DNA of 5,759 nt from assembly GCA_012521525.1 (NCBI GenBank), contig JAAYMG010000055.1, forward strand, positions 1-5,759. The letters run 5' to 3'. Positions within the stretch are counted from its first letter, which is position 1. Each line of letters begins with the position of its first letter. Below are positions 5,556-5,759 of this stretch, one piece after another. Source of the DNA: Clostridiales bacterium (GTDB taxonomy: Bacteria > Bacillota > Clostridia > Oscillospirales > JAAYOS01). Both the position numbers and the translations under genes were made by a program. The notes under the pieces are model-generated. The model saw nothing but the letters and a program-made list of their open reading frames with translations. It was not told the DNA's origin and did no database searches.

Positions 5556-5672
5556 CATGCAAATTCATAGAGGTGGGTTTGATACATAAGTCCATGTAAA
5601 TTCATAGTAGATCATATAAGTTCATAGAAATACATACATGCCCAAATAACTTAATAAAAGTTCATAGATATC
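5556..5672. repeat. Degenerate 20-bp direct repeats with TTCATAG core
   Basis: The consensus is CATRYAARTTCATAGAWATC. Clear units begin at 5556, 5593, 5613 and 5653; the block 5633-5652 is a poor unit kept in register, and a weak one may follow at 5673. The TTCATAG cores start at 5564, 5601, 5621 and 5661, spaced 37, 20 and 40 bp, near multiples of 20. The first unit is enclosed by AAACCC (5551-5556) and GGGTTT (5575-5580). No gene is seen here. Multiple sites with about 20-bp spacing recall transposase-binding ends of IS21/Tn7/Mu-type elements, but no transposase is visible in the window. Confidence 0.65.
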
Positions 5673-5759
5673 CACACAAGTCAAGTCCAAAATAGTGTGT
5701 AAATTACCTCGGTCATCAAACGGTAGCTAATGAGACAATAGCCTAAGCGTTTATGCCGC
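5673..5759. other. No gene recognised at the right edge
   Basis: All three plus-strand frames contain stops. One minus-strand frame is open from the edge to a TGA at 5683-5681, encoding 25 residues ending MTEVIYTLFWT. I do not recognise this peptide; it could be the tail of a gene lying to the right, or noise. Confidence 0.2.

Overview
The window reads as a piece of an anaerobe's chromosome. Moderate base composition, strong Shine-Dalgarno sequences and the family resemblance of the proteins suggest a Clostridia-like Firmicute, but this is a guess from style; no rRNA or other marker gene is present. All recognisable genes lie on the minus strand, so transcription runs from high to low coordinates.

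Layout from the right edge: 5369-5759 has no gene. It holds degenerate 20-bp direct repeats (5556-5672) and then a well-formed promoter and operator region for a GntR/FadR-type regulator (4658-5368). After a 96-bp gap that contains a weaker promoter comes a compact three-gene unit. The first gene is a 929-residue iron-sulfur flavoprotein with a glutamate-synthase-small-subunit-like core (1772-4561). It overlaps hypA (1435-1779) by 8 bp, and hypB (730-1419) follows after 15 bp. HypA and HypB are the nickel-insertion pair best known from [NiFe]-hydrogenase maturation, but no nickel enzyme is visible here. The stretch 301-729 has no gene. It holds a 17-bp tandem array that runs into the end of hypB, a nested palindrome, and the control region of the last gene. 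That gene is the first 100 codons of a D-lyxose isomerase (1-300), cut by the left edge.

How the parts may fit: the regulator probably controls itself through a FadR-like palindrome just downstream of its own promoter, and may control the downstream redox/nickel unit. The flavoprotein would pass electrons between a pyridine nucleotide and ferredoxin-like clusters. Its tight linkage to hypAB suggests that its partner is a nickel enzyme encoded elsewhere. The sugar isomerase appears to be separately controlled. Its promoter is flanked by two copies, in opposite orientation, of a motif made of TTGATAA repeated at 11-bp spacing, and a related copy covers the -35 box of the regulator promoter.

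The most unusual items are the flavoprotein/HypAB unit without a nickel enzyme, the paired operator-like motifs, and the two unrelated tandem-repeat blocks that bracket the gene cluster.
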